A DNA stretch of 64,000 nt from Pseudoalteromonas luteoviolacea (lineage in GTDB: Bacteria; Pseudomonadota; Gammaproteobacteria; Enterobacterales; Alteromonadaceae): NCBI RefSeq assembly GCF_000814765.1, contig NZ_JWIC01000007.1:310001-374000 (forward strand), read 5' to 3'. Positions 17,605-26,995 of this stretch are shown piece by piece. How positions within the stretch are numbered: the stretch's first letter is position 1; each line of letters begins with the position of its first letter. A model generated the notes under the pieces. That model saw only the letters and a list, made by a program, of their open reading frames with translations, made no database searches and had not been told where the DNA came from. The translations under genes and the position numbers were made by a program.

Positions 17605-18711
17605 ATGATGCGAATTATTAAATTATCTTGTGTGTCGAGTGCCATATTATTATCTTGTTTTGCTAATGCTCAAAATGTGAGTGCTACTTTGCATTTTGCT
17701 CAGCAAATTCATAGTACTGATGGTGACGTACATGTAGAGTTGGAATTAACTAACCATGAAAACAAACCTGTTAATTTACTAAAGTGGGCGACTGCTGAAG
17801 AAGGGATTTCAGGAGATTTATTTACTGTTAAACGTGACGGAAAAGAGGTTAGTTACTTAGGTGCACTTTATAAACGTAGGGCGCCTAATGAAAAAGATTA
17901 TATTGAGATTTTACCAGGCGAGAGTATTAGCTATAAAGTGGAGTTGTCAGCGCTGTATGACTTTTCTGCACCTGGTCAATATGAGATAAGCTACAATGCG
18001 GAGTCTGTGCATTTGTACCGAAATGCTGATTTTCAGATTGCCACTAGCAAATCGATCCCTCGCAAAGTAAATGAACTTAAATCTAATACTGCGGTAACTT
18101 GGTTAGATGGTGAAGTACAAGTTTTTGAAAACGACCAATTGCACACCAATTCTGTGTTCGCAGCCACAAGTTATGCATCTTGTAGTAACAGTCAAAAGTC
18201 TACGATAAACTCTGCGTGGAGCAGTGCAAAAACGATGTCGGCAAATGCGACGAGCTACTTGACTGGCAGAAGTACAAGTCAACTAGAGAATTCGGCGCGC
18301 TACACAACTTGGTTTGGTGATCCAACCGTAAGAGTCGGATTTTTGTGGTTAACCAAAGCGCACGAGCGTGTTGAGGAGAACTTCACAGCGACCACCGACG
18401 CGATTAAAAATAAGCCTTTGTCATTTGACTGTAGTTGCACAAGCTCAGGTACTTTTGCATACGTTTACCCTTCGCAGCCATATAAAATCTATTTTTGCGG
18501 CGCGTTTTGGGGTGCACCACGCACTGGCACAGATTCTCAAGCCGGTACCATTATTCATGAAGTCAGTCACTTTAACGCCGTTGCTGGCACTGATGACCAT
18601 GCCTATGGACACAGCGGTGCAAAGCAGTTAGCATCATCAGATGTTAAAAAAGCAATCGAAAATGCTGACAGTTACGAATATTTTGCTGAAAATACCCCTT
18701 ATCAAAATTAA
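17605..18711 (+). CDS. Secreted M35-type (deuterolysin, aspzincin) metalloprotease
   Basis: 368 residues: signal peptide to about residue 22 (CFANA), an N-terminal immunoglobulin-like propeptide domain to about residue 155, and a zinc-protease domain. The catalytic site reads HEVSHFN at about residues 317-323 with GTDDHAYG about 10 residues later, which is the aspzincin arrangement HExxH...GTxD that defines family M35. Paired cysteines in DCSCTSSG and YFCGAF fit the disulfides of peptidyl-Lys metalloendopeptidases. Related enzymes include the toxic AsaP1 of Aeromonas, made as a proenzyme. It probably degrades extracellular protein. The next gene encodes a lipoprotein resembling this protein's N-terminal domain. 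Confidence 0.9.
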   Translation: MMRIIKLSCVSSAILLSCFANAQNVSATLHFAQQIHSTDGDVHVELELTNHENKPVNLLKWATAEEGISGDLFTVKRDGKEVSYLGALYKRRAPNEKDYIEILPGESISYKVELSALYDFSAPGQYEISYNAESVHLYRNADFQIATSKSIPRKVNELKSNTAVTWLDGEVQVFENDQLHTNSVFAATSYASCSNSQKSTINSAWSSAKTMSANATSYLTGRSTSQLENSARYTTWFGDPTVRVGFLWLTKAHERVEENFTATTDAIKNKPLSFDCSCTSSGTFAYVYPSQPYKIYFCGAFWGAPRTGTDSQAGTIIHEVSHFNAVAGTDDHAYGHSGAKQLASSDVKKAIENADSYEYFAENTPYQN

Positions 18712-18762
18712 TCGTAATTAGTATCAACGGAGTAGGGTGCGCACCGTCGTGCCCTAGAATAT

Positions 18763-19230
18763 ATGAAAAAACAATGGATGTGCTTGATAGCGTCACTCTT
18801 TATAACAGGGTGCAAAGATAATACCCCAAATACAGATATAAATAGCAATTTTGACTGTTCTATCGCGTATGCGAGTACCCCCTTTCCAGATATGAAGTAC
18901 CCTGTTGAGTTTAGGTTTACTAACTTATCTGATAGTTCAGTGCGGGTATTAATATGGCATACGCCATTTGAGGGGTGGTGGAGTAAGTTTCTACTCGTTG
19001 AGCAAAGCGGTGAGCGGCTTGATTATTTGGGGCCGATGGCTAAACGCTCTGCTGCAGATGAAGATGATTACGTTACCTTTTTACCCAAAGAAACAAAAGC
19101 GACGACCATAGATTTAGCACAGGTGTATGAGATTGATGTTGAGGCGCCGCTTAAAATCACTTATCAAAATAATTTAGTGCACCCAGATAAGCTAGAGGCA
19201 TATTGCTCAATTAACCTAATGCCAAGATGA
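18763..19230 (+). CDS. Lipoprotein resembling the M35 protease propeptide; candidate protease inhibitor
   Basis: 155 residues with lipoprotein signal ending FITGC (Cys about 17). The rest aligns by eye with the N-terminal domain of the protease 50 bp upstream: both have a V-E-(L/F)-x-(L/F)-TN start, then GERLDYLGPMAKRSAADEDD here against GKEVSYLGALYKRRAPNEKD there, an LPxE turn, an ALYDF/QVYEI segment and a closing (I/Y)xYNxxxVH. A propeptide-like domain standing alone and tethered to a membrane could hold the protease inactive inside the cell or protect the producer; propeptide-derived inhibitors are known for other secreted proteases. That role is inference; the shared fold is the observation. 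Probably co-transcribed with the protease. Confidence 0.75.
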   Translation: MKKQWMCLIASLFITGCKDNTPNTDINSNFDCSIAYASTPFPDMKYPVEFRFTNLSDSSVRVLIWHTPFEGWWSKFLLVEQSGERLDYLGPMAKRSAADEDDYVTFLPKETKATTIDLAQVYEIDVEAPLKITYQNNLVHPDKLEAYCSINLMPR

Positions 19231-19422
19231 GGTTATATACTAGTAATTAATACGTTCTTTATTGACGGTGGTTTTATAGTCTGTGCATAGTTTAAAGAAT
19301 GTGTAAATTACAACCTACGTGTATTTAAATTGAGCATTTAAAGTTATAGTCATTTTGTTTTGGTACCCAATATTGCTAATTCTGACATACAATGGCGCAG
19401 TTTTTTTTATCAAGTGCTTATT

Positions 19423-20076
19423 ATGTCTTTTAGAACGACCAAACCAATTCATCAGTTTATCAAAATAACCAACCCTGTACGCACTCTAGTGGTGTGTGTT
19501 TTTTTTCTGCTGTTGAATGGGTGTAGCAGTACCCTCGATTTATTTCATGTCTATGCTGACCTTGATAATATTCGTCAATCAATAGAGCGCTCAGGAAACC
19601 CGGTAAATAATGAGATTCGCCTCCAAAATGCGGTTAAGTTATGTACTAAAGAGGAAGACAAAGCCTGTTTATCTGCAGCACATCAATATTATGGCCACCT
19701 GTATCGTTCTAAAAGAGTCATCGCAGAGCAAGACTATTACTTAAAAAATGGCTTTTTAGAGCCAAATGTCACTTATGAAAATAAATTCCATTACTCAGCC
19801 AAGCATTTTGAAAAAGCAATCAACTTTCTGGATAGCACAAAAGAGCATGAAGCCATTGCACTGCTTTATATTCAATTATCTTTAAGTTATTACTTAATTG
19901 CAGACGCTGCTAAAGAATGTGATGCACTGGATAAAAGCTTGGTATTTCACTTTAAAGCTTACCCGAATGATGATATATCAGTTGAAAAAGTACCTCTGAG
20001 TTTTGAGCGACTGAGTGATTTTATAGCACATCAAAAGCAAAGAGCAGGGTGTGAAAAATTCATTACCCAAGACTAA
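19423..20076 (+). CDS. Lipoprotein of unknown function, paralogue A of a tandem pair
   Basis: 217 residues from the ATG at 19423; an upstream TTG at 19360 would add a non-signal extension and is rejected. The hydrophobic segment VVCVFFLLLNGC gives a lipobox and lipid-anchored cysteine, followed by SSTLD. The mature protein is alpha-helical with TPR-like segments: CLSAAHQYYGHLY, YENKFHYSAKHFEKAINFL, LYIQLSLSYYLIADAAKECDAL. It shares these motifs in the same order, including KECDAL/KECEAL and RxGC near the end, with the gene at 20270, so the two arose by tandem duplication. No family was recognised. Helical solenoid lipoproteins of this size often act in envelope assembly complexes. Confidence 0.75.
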   Translation: MSFRTTKPIHQFIKITNPVRTLVVCVFFLLLNGCSSTLDLFHVYADLDNIRQSIERSGNPVNNEIRLQNAVKLCTKEEDKACLSAAHQYYGHLYRSKRVIAEQDYYLKNGFLEPNVTYENKFHYSAKHFEKAINFLDSTKEHEAIALLYIQLSLSYYLIADAAKECDALDKSLVFHFKAYPNDDISVEKVPLSFERLSDFIAHQKQRAGCEKFITQD

Positions 20077-20269
20077 AAACTGCGTCGTTAGTATCAAAGT
20101 TGCCACTATTGAGTGCCAATTATTAAATGGCTAACAGAGTCTTTCTGTAAGGATAAATACAACCCTTTCCAATTACGCCAAATAACTTTGATGCCCAGTA
20201 GATAAAATCAAGGTATCAAATGATGCGTTTTGCTGCAGCGTCAGTAGGACCAAGGATAGTAGAGAAATA

Positions 20270-20878
20270 ATGAGTATAAAAACAACTTTATCAATAGCCG
20301 TGGTGGCTACAATATTGAGTGGTTGCGAAGCAACATATGATCAGGCTAAAGCTGATAAGGATATTTTCAACGCAGCTCGTCTGTTAAAAAAGGGCGTTAC
20401 CCCAGGTCGAATTGATTATAATCTTAATCGGGTGATTGAGTATTGTAATCAAATTCAAAATAACGAATGTTTGGTTGTTGCCCATAAATACTATGGACAC
20501 TTTTATGTATCGCCGTTGCTTACCAAGCATAAAAAGTTTTTTAGCCTCTGGGGCTTTCATGACCCCGGCGGAACTTATGAAAATAGATATCAACATGCGA
20601 CTGAACACATTTTGAAAGCACTATCTTATAACGGATCTGAGGTCAATTATGACTTACAGACTCAGTTGTATATGAGTCTATCGACAGCATATTACGCTTT
20701 AGGTGAAAAGGACAAAGAGTGTGAAGCGTTGGCAAATGCATTACTTGCAAGAACCAAGTCATATCCTGAAGGGAATGAGCCTATCGAGCATTTACCTTTT
20801 AATGTCAATCGAATGACTGAATTTATAAAGCATGAACAAAAACGTGTTGGATGTGCTGAAGTTTTGCCTGTGAAATAA
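20270..20878 (+). CDS. Lipoprotein of unknown function, paralogue B of a tandem pair
   Basis: 202 residues with a short lipoprotein signal ending ATILSGC. Helical, TPR-like, with the same ordered motifs as its upstream neighbour: CLVVAHKYYGHFYVSP, TYENRYQHATEHILKAL, YMSLSTAYYALGEKDKECEA and a terminal KRVGC. Identity looks to be around one third by eye, so the duplication is not recent. The 190-bp spacing means each gene may have its own promoter. A strong shared terminator follows at 20921-20944. Confidence 0.75.
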   Translation: MSIKTTLSIAVVATILSGCEATYDQAKADKDIFNAARLLKKGVTPGRIDYNLNRVIEYCNQIQNNECLVVAHKYYGHFYVSPLLTKHKKFFSLWGFHDPGGTYENRYQHATEHILKALSYNGSEVNYDLQTQLYMSLSTAYYALGEKDKECEALANALLARTKSYPEGNEPIEHLPFNVNRMTEFIKHEQKRVGCAEVLPVK

Positions 20879-20920
20879 TCATATCTTGTTAATCTGACAT
20901 AGTTTTTATGGTCAAAAGAA

Positions 20921-20944
20921 AAAGGCCAACATGTGTTGGCCTTT
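20921..20944. terminator. Bidirectional terminator
   Basis: AAAGGCCAACA (20921-20931), TG, TGTTGGCCTTT (20934-20944) is a perfect 11-bp stem between convergent genes, with an A-rich run on the left that gives a U-tract to leftward transcripts. Confidence 0.85.
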
Positions 20945-20966
20945 GAATTACTATATAGTCACGCTA

Positions 20967-23900
20967 TTAGAAAGAGTAGCGGATACCAATTTTAGCTTGC
21001 CACGCAGATGCACCTTTGGTGATCTGAGAGTAGTTACGAACGTCTGAACCTTGGTAACGTGGATCGATAACCAGTTTACCGTCCTCTAAACCACCAAAAT
21101 CATAAAGTTTTTGGTCGCTGTATCCAAGTCTCTTCTCAACACCCCAGTCACTGTTAAGCAGGTTCGCGAAGTTCTCAATCATGAAGTAAACTTCACCTTT
21201 GTGCTCTTTATAAATGCCTGGAATTTCTTGTCTGAAGCTTACATCCATTGTAGTAACCCAAGGTTGAGTACCTGTGTTACGGTCAAGTAATTGGCCACGC
21301 TCAGAAATACCAGCTCTGTTAAGAAGTGCTTCTAACTCATTCCACGATAACTTAGATTCATTCCAATCTACGTTTGCGTCATCAGGACCTGTTGGAATAT
21401 AAGCAAGGTAAGCTGACGTTCTGTCTAGACCGCGCGTATCACCAAAATCACCATCATTGTATGAGCCCATTGTGTAGCTAAATGGACGGCCTGAACGGCG
21501 CTCGAAGAACATGTTGAACTTCGATGCATAACCTTCGAAGAACTCAGTTTGGTAACGTAAGTTTAGCTTTAAGCTGTGTTCAACTTCATAGTGACCACGG
21601 CCAACTAAGTCTACGTTACGGCTGTGTGTAGTTGCATGCTTGTAGTTACCTTCAGCTTGTGAAGCGCTACCAGGTGCAATGTCTTCCACGTCTTGATGAG
21701 TATAACTTACTGATACATAAAGACCGTTCTCAAATTCTTTAGCAAGTGCTGTTGAGAAGATGATTGAACGTGCATCAAGATCTGAGTTTGTCATCATGAT
21801 GTCGTGGTTATCTTTACGTGCTGGGTCATCTGCATAAATGCTTTCATAGATAACACGGCCAGTGTCTGAACGAACAACTTCACCGTTTTCCATCATTGGG
21901 CGAATAGCCGTATTGTGCCAAACAGCTTCGTCTTGCTTGTTTTGGTATGCAAGTTCAGCAGACCATTTGAAGCCATCACCTAAAAGCGCTGAATCGAATT
22001 CATATTCGAAGCCAATCTGAGCACGGATGCTTGAAGGTAGTTTGAAGTTTGGATCTGTATAAGCTGTGTTACCTGCGCCTTGAGTAAGCGTTGTTTGAAT
22101 ACCCTCTGGCACTCGCGTGATATCAACTTGCTCTACATTGGCAAAGTAGGCATTGATGTCATCTTGATTTGCAACAACCTGCGTGATGCCATCTTTTTGG
22201 AATGGGTTGTTAAACCAAACGTTAGGGATACCACCTTGGAAGCGACCAATACCACCGTTAATGGTGAGTGCATCCGTTGCGTAGAACTTAAAGCCAATAC
22301 GCGGAAGGATGATGTCTGCACCGTCTAAGTTTTCTTGGTTAGTGTAGCCATAGGTCTGAAGGAAGTTTTCGTTCAGGTTTGGCTCATCACCTGATGATAG
22401 ACGCTCATATCGAACACCTGCTGTGATTTCCAAATCATCCGTTAGATAGAACTTATCTTCAACATAAAGAGCAAGTTGCTCGCGTGTTGCATCATACGCT
22501 AAATCGTTTACATTGTTTGAATATGCATTCATGTATGAGAACTGATAGTCGTCCCATCTGTTTTGGTAAAGCTTCTTGCTTTCAAAATCATCAAGACTTC
22601 CGAACTTCCAAGTACCTTTTGAGTTTTGACCAAATAGGTTGTAAAGACGCTTGCTTTCAAGTTGAGCACCAAAGTTGATCTCGTGATCGCCCATTAAGTA
22701 TGTCGCATCGAATGTGAAAGCGTACGTTTCAGTCTCAGATACGTTGATGTGACGAATATCATCACGACCAAACTGGATAGACTCACCACGGTCGCTATTA
22801 TTTAGATAAACTTCAATTTGACCTAGATCAGAATTTGTAAGGCTGTTGTTTGAAACATCTTTATAAGCAAAGCCAATTTCTGTCGAGAAGTCATCAGACC
22901 AATCTGAATATAGTTTTGTCGCAAAGTTGTTGAACTTTGTTACATATTGATAGCGGCTTGAAGCCATAGTGATGGTGCTACCACCCGTTGCATAACCTTT
23001 GTCACTTTCTTCGTCTTGCCACTGGTAAGTAAAGTCTGCACGGTGCAGATCACTGATGTTCCAGCTAAGTTTAACAAGTAGGCTGTCACTTGTATTCTCT
23101 GGATCGCCACCAAGCTCGTCTTGAAGACCGTAAGTGTCGTTTAAGATGCTATTGAATCTATTGTAATCTTGCTCAGAAATATCAAATTCATGTGAAGTAC
23201 CTGAACCATCAAAACCATAGTCCATTTCTCGCTCTTGTTTCCAAGAGGTGTAGTTCACGAAGAAAAATAGCTCGTCTTTGATGATTGCACCACCAGTGTT
23301 AAAGCCCATTCTTGCTTCTGTTTCAATCGGATCTGTGCTTGAAACTTCGAAAGTTTTGTGACCATCTTCATCTAGAATGTTAGAGCCTGCATAGTGAATG
23401 ATCTCACCGCTTTCGTCTTTAACATGCTCTTTATATTTAGCTTCAGAGATGTTATCTACTTTGCCAGCTAGGCTAGGTGTACTTGTCTCGTAAAAGCCAG
23501 AGAAAGTAAATTCGTTAGAACCTGACTTAGTTACGGCGTTGATAGTACCACCACCGAAGTTGCCTTTTTTCGCTGAGAAAGGAGAGCTATCTACAGAGAT
23601 CTGTTCAATCGCATCAAGTGCAACTGGTGGCTGAGCTGTTGGGTAACCGCCAAAATTCAAACCAAAGTCATCGTTTTGACCGATGCCATCAACCGTCAAG
23701 CCGTTTGTTCTTGGGTTATTACCAGCAATGGTTAATTCGCCGTTACCATTGATGCTCGCAAGTGGGTTAAGACGTGCAACGTCTTTGATATCGTTGTTAA
23801 AGCTAGGTACGTTATTAATGGTGTCTTCACCAAATACACTGCTTGAACCACCCGCTTGTTGTACTAGTTTATAACCGCTTACCTGAATCTTTTCGATTGT

Positions 23901-24248
23901 TTGTAGTGGCTCTAGCTGTGTTGCGATGCGATGCGTATCACCTAGTTTCAGTGAGATACCGTTTAGTTCTGCATCTGAATAGGTGTCAGAGTCAATAACT
24001 ACTCGGTAAGGACCACCAACTCGAAGACCTTTTGCGATAAACGCACCTGAGTCATTGGTTGTGAATGTGTTAACTGTGCCTGTTGGCTCGTGAATAACCG
24101 TAACTTTAACGTTAGCGGCAGCGTCACCATTTGGAGTCGTAATCTTACCACGCATTGCAGATGACGTGTCAGCAGCGAATGCACTGGTTGACACACCAAT
24201 AGCAAGTGCTAAGGCGCCGGCCACTTTCGATAAGCGAACGTTTTTCAT
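20967..24248 (-). CDS. Oar-like TonB-dependent outer-membrane receptor
   Basis: 1093 residues. Signal peptide to about residue 26 (STSAFA), then a carboxypeptidase-regulatory-like beta-sandwich at about 29-110 (MRGKITTPNGDAAANVKVTV), a plug domain (about 125-240, with TVDGIGQND and GGGTINAVTKSGSNEFTFSG) and a very long barrel ending in AKIGIRYSF. This is the layout of the Oar family, named after the Myxococcus protein needed for secretion of the protease PopC. Here the next gene on the same strand is a subtilisin-type protease, though 1 kb of non-coding DNA separates them. Either peptide/protein import or help in protease export would fit. GGGAAAC precedes the ATG, and a terminator-like hairpin lies in the 5' leader at 24362-24390. 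Confidence 0.9.
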   Translation of the reverse strand: MKNVRLSKVAGALALAIGVSTSAFAADTSSAMRGKITTPNGDAAANVKVTVIHEPTGTVNTFTTNDSGAFIAKGLRVGGPYRVVIDSDTYSDAELNGISLKLGDTHRIATQLEPLQTIEKIQVSGYKLVQQAGGSSSVFGEDTINNVPSFNNDIKDVARLNPLASINGNGELTIAGNNPRTNGLTVDGIGQNDDFGLNFGGYPTAQPPVALDAIEQISVDSSPFSAKKGNFGGGTINAVTKSGSNEFTFSGFYETSTPSLAGKVDNISEAKYKEHVKDESGEIIHYAGSNILDEDGHKTFEVSSTDPIETEARMGFNTGGAIIKDELFFFVNYTSWKQEREMDYGFDGSGTSHEFDISEQDYNRFNSILNDTYGLQDELGGDPENTSDSLLVKLSWNISDLHRADFTYQWQDEESDKGYATGGSTITMASSRYQYVTKFNNFATKLYSDWSDDFSTEIGFAYKDVSNNSLTNSDLGQIEVYLNNSDRGESIQFGRDDIRHINVSETETYAFTFDATYLMGDHEINFGAQLESKRLYNLFGQNSKGTWKFGSLDDFESKKLYQNRWDDYQFSYMNAYSNNVNDLAYDATREQLALYVEDKFYLTDDLEITAGVRYERLSSGDEPNLNENFLQTYGYTNQENLDGADIILPRIGFKFYATDALTINGGIGRFQGGIPNVWFNNPFQKDGITQVVANQDDINAYFANVEQVDITRVPEGIQTTLTQGAGNTAYTDPNFKLPSSIRAQIGFEYEFDSALLGDGFKWSAELAYQNKQDEAVWHNTAIRPMMENGEVVRSDTGRVIYESIYADDPARKDNHDIMMTNSDLDARSIIFSTALAKEFENGLYVSVSYTHQDVEDIAPGSASQAEGNYKHATTHSRNVDLVGRGHYEVEHSLKLNLRYQTEFFEGYASKFNMFFERRSGRPFSYTMGSYNDGDFGDTRGLDRTSAYLAYIPTGPDDANVDWNESKLSWNELEALLNRAGISERGQLLDRNTGTQPWVTTMDVSFRQEIPGIYKEHKGEVYFMIENFANLLNSDWGVEKRLGYSDQKLYDFGGLEDGKLVIDPRYQGSDVRNYSQITKGASAWQAKIGIRYSF

Positions 24249-24361
24249 TGTGTTGTTTCCCGTGTGTTTAGGTTGTTACAATTTTAAATTTACTGAACTA
24301 ACTAACTGATTTTTATCTTTTAGTTAGTCAAATACTGCTTTCCTATCTTTGTTTTCAGACC

Positions 24362-24390
24362 AAAAAAAAGCGAGCTTCCGCAAGGAGGCT
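24362..24390 (-). terminator. Terminator in the 5' leader of the Oar-like gene
   Basis: On the minus strand AGCCTCC, loop TTGC, GGAAGCT (one mismatch) is followed by CGC and eight T's, about 115 bp before the Oar-like ATG. It either ends a short unannotated leftward transcript or acts as an attenuator. Confidence 0.55.
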
Positions 24391-25200
24391 AACTTGGGTT
24401 TGGTGAGTTGAAGTTCAAGAGATAGGGTTACTGCTTATAGTTATACTTATACCCAAAAGTTGATTGACCACGATGAACAGAGATCAGAAGAGAAAGCTGA
24501 ACTACCAGTGAGCGCTTAAAACACGCATTGACGAAATTTGTAATTTTATTTTGTAACAACATTACGTACTGACTTACCACTTTCTAGTCTATCCGATCTT
24601 CTATTACAGGCTCACACACTGTTAATTAATAAAAATATTGAATTTACCGGACATTCATCCTGTGTATTCAACAACGTGTGCTTTAAAGTTCGCTCCCCTC
24701 GCTTAAGTCAGTAGTTTGAAAGTTACATTCAAACACCGCTAGAACAATATAGAGTAGAACTAATCACCCTTTGGTTTTGTGCAATTATGGGCGCGCATTA
24801 TAACGCAAGCTTGATTAAGTTATCAAAGTAATTATCATGTAAAAGAATAAAAAATACACAGGTTTTGTATATATATTTTAGTTGTTAAATACATGATTTT
24901 ATGATCCACTGTGGTTGTGTACAGTGTTTTGAGCGCTATGTAAGCATGGTTGTAGGGAAGTAGTAAGTTTGTCTTATATGTTTGTAAGTTATCATAATTA
25001 TGTTTATTTTTGATATTGCTCCTTGATTTTACACCTTTGAATATCCCAGGAATGACCAGCACACTATTTCTTTTACACCTGAAAATAACTTATCATCATA
25101 GTTGTGAATAGTTGAAATTTGTTTGTTAACTTTTTTGTTTTTATTTATTGAATTTTTGAAGCAGATAAAATCACTTAGGTGTATATTTAATTAAGGTTTT
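24391..25200. other. Long intergenic region without a gene
   Basis: About 800 bp, AT-rich and with stop codons in all frames at short intervals. It should hold the promoter of the Oar-like gene; no operator could be picked out. A short frame on the minus strand near 24400-24460 could be a leader peptide but has no clear start. Confidence 0.4.
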
Positions 25201-25206
25201 ATAAAC

Positions 25207-25227
25207 AAGCGGGGGATTTCCCCGCTT
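25207..25227. terminator. Terminator of the S8 protease gene
   Basis: AAGCGGGG (25207-25214), loop GATTT, CCCCGCTT (25220-25227), placed 17 bp past the protease stop codon. Confidence 0.75.
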
Positions 25228-25244
25228 ATTAACGTTTATAACGC

Positions 25245-26822
25245 TTATTTGTATGCGTAATTCAAAGTGACACCACTGTAGTTGCTATATCCGAACAAGC
25301 TGATATGCCAAGTACCTGACGTTGGATTTGTAAAAGTACATTGCTCTTCGTTGCCATCTTTCCAAGGTCGGCAGGTGTAGTTATTGGCATCTGGTTGAGC
25401 ATTATATCTAACGTATAGATCTGCATCACCAGTACCACCAGTAATGTTTAAGCTCATCTCTTTTACGCCTTGTGGGATATTCCAAGTATAATGCGTCCAT
25501 CCATTTTGCGTGCCTTGTAAGTTAGGTAATGAGCCATTTACTGGTGTAACATCTCCCGGATTACCTGGATCGCCACCGCCTTGACATCCATTAGCTGTTA
25601 AGTAGTCAGACGCACTTTTTGCTTGAGCAATACCATGGCCGTAGTAAATGTCATAACCTGCTGCACCTTTATCCTTGGCCGTTGCGTTAATAGCTGCACG
25701 TATTTCTTGGTTTGTACATTGTGTATGGTGGCTCCAGACCAATGCCGCGACCCCAGCAACGTGCGGTGATGCCATCGAAGTACCACTTAAACTTCTATAG
25801 GTATTAGTTGGGTATGTTGAATTAACGTTTGAACCAGGACCTGATATTTCGACTTGGTCGTTATACTGGGAAAACGATGAGCGAGATTCGTTCGATGTGA
25901 CTGAAGCAACAGAAATTACAGAGTCATAAGAAGCTGGGTATGATTTAGAGCCATTACCGTCATTACCGGCCGCCGCAACTAACATCATGCCGCCATTAAC
26001 AAAGTTTTGCATGGCTGTATTTTCACTGCTCGAATAGTTACCGCCACCCAAACTCATATTCACAACATCAGAACCCGCATCTTTACATTGCTGAATTGCA
26101 TTTATCAAGTTAGATGCATAAGTCCATTGACCGTTATCATCGAAAATTTTAACAATATGTAGGTCGACACCTGGGTATACACCGACGACACCTTGGTTAT
26201 TGTTTTCAGCTGCGATGGTACCCGCCACATGCGTACCATGGCCATTACCGTCATTATTCCAGCGACCCACTGCGTTATTATTAGCAATACCAGTCACATT
26301 ACCATAAGGTAAATCTGGGTGGCCCAAGTTGTAACCTGTGTCGATAACACACACCTTTCTTGCTGACGTGTTAGTTTGAGACAAAAGGTTGCCTTGTACC
26401 ATGTTTATACCATACGGCGTACTTTGCGCATAAGGTGTAATGGCGTCGCGAGATGTTGTTTTTGCTAGGTAGCGTTTAGGATCGATTTCTATAGATTCGA
26501 TAGATGACATGTTACGCAGAGTCTTAAGGCTGAAATCGTCTAGCTCAGCTACCATGACGCGCTCTTCATTAATCGAAAAGAGCGGTTCAGCGCCAGCTGT
26601 AAACAAATAATTTAGCGCTATAAAGTCGTTGAATGTTCTTTTTTCACCGAGGTTTTCTTTTTTAAACTTAACAATATAACGGTTACTTTGCACTGCTTTA
26701 GTCTGTAGCTTTTGCGCTGACTCATAGCCTTCTAAAACGGGTTCACTTGCTATTGTTGGGAAACTAACAGCGGTTGCCATTAGGGTTGTGATTGCTGAAA
26801 GTTTAAATCGCTTGATACTCAT
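25245..26822 (-). CDS. Secreted S8 subtilisin-family serine protease
   Basis: 525 residues with an ideal AAGGAG ribosome-binding site. Domain order: signal peptide (to about 26), inhibitor I9-type propeptide (about 45-120, beginning RYIVKFK), subtilisin catalytic domain (about 135-410) and a C-terminal PPC domain (about 430-525, with GDADLYVRYN and the GTWHISLFGYS end) joined by a Gly/Pro linker. The catalytic triad is visible: Asp161 in VIDTGYN, His195 in GHGTHVAG and Ser349 in GTSMASPHVAG; oxyanion Asn is in AAAGNDG. It degrades proteins outside the cell; PPC domains are often cut off on maturation and may aid secretion or substrate binding. Confidence 0.95.
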   Translation of the reverse strand: MSIKRFKLSAITTLMATAVSFPTIASEPVLEGYESAQKLQTKAVQSNRYIVKFKKENLGEKRTFNDFIALNYLFTAGAEPLFSINEERVMVAELDDFSLKTLRNMSSIESIEIDPKRYLAKTTSRDAITPYAQSTPYGINMVQGNLLSQTNTSARKVCVIDTGYNLGHPDLPYGNVTGIANNNAVGRWNNDGNGHGTHVAGTIAAENNNQGVVGVYPGVDLHIVKIFDDNGQWTYASNLINAIQQCKDAGSDVVNMSLGGGNYSSSENTAMQNFVNGGMMLVAAAGNDGNGSKSYPASYDSVISVASVTSNESRSSFSQYNDQVEISGPGSNVNSTYPTNTYRSLSGTSMASPHVAGVAALVWSHHTQCTNQEIRAAINATAKDKGAAGYDIYYGHGIAQAKSASDYLTANGCQGGGDPGNPGDVTPVNGSLPNLQGTQNGWTHYTWNIPQGVKEMSLNITGGTGDADLYVRYNAQPDANNYTCRPWKDGNEEQCTFTNPTSGTWHISLFGYSNYSGVTLNYAYK

Positions 26823-26981
26823 GTTTTGCTCCTTCGTTGTTTAAGAGTTTGTTAGCTGATAAACACCGTTACTTATTCAGCCTTCTGCATTGAATCTGTT
26901 GACTCGAAAGCAGCAGGGTGTGTCTGCAATAAGCGGTATACATATCGGTAACAATTTGTGTTCTTTTAAATAACATAATAC

Positions 26982-26995
26982 TTGGAACGGTCTAA
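26982..26995. promoter_or_regulatory. LacI-like imperfect palindrome upstream of the S8 protease
   Basis: TTGGAACGGTCTAA resembles the TTGGAACGATCCAA sites of the mannoside locus with two differences. It lies about 160 bp before the protease start, within the 576-bp divergent region shared with the S9 peptidase gene. Low certainty; the remainder of that region shows no other clear signal. Confidence 0.3.

Noticed and set aside
24835..25062. 75-codon minus-strand frame in the Oar-S8 gap
   Set aside because: Low-complexity AT-driven composition (many Tyr, Asn, Lys, Thr), no ribosome-binding site, no motif.
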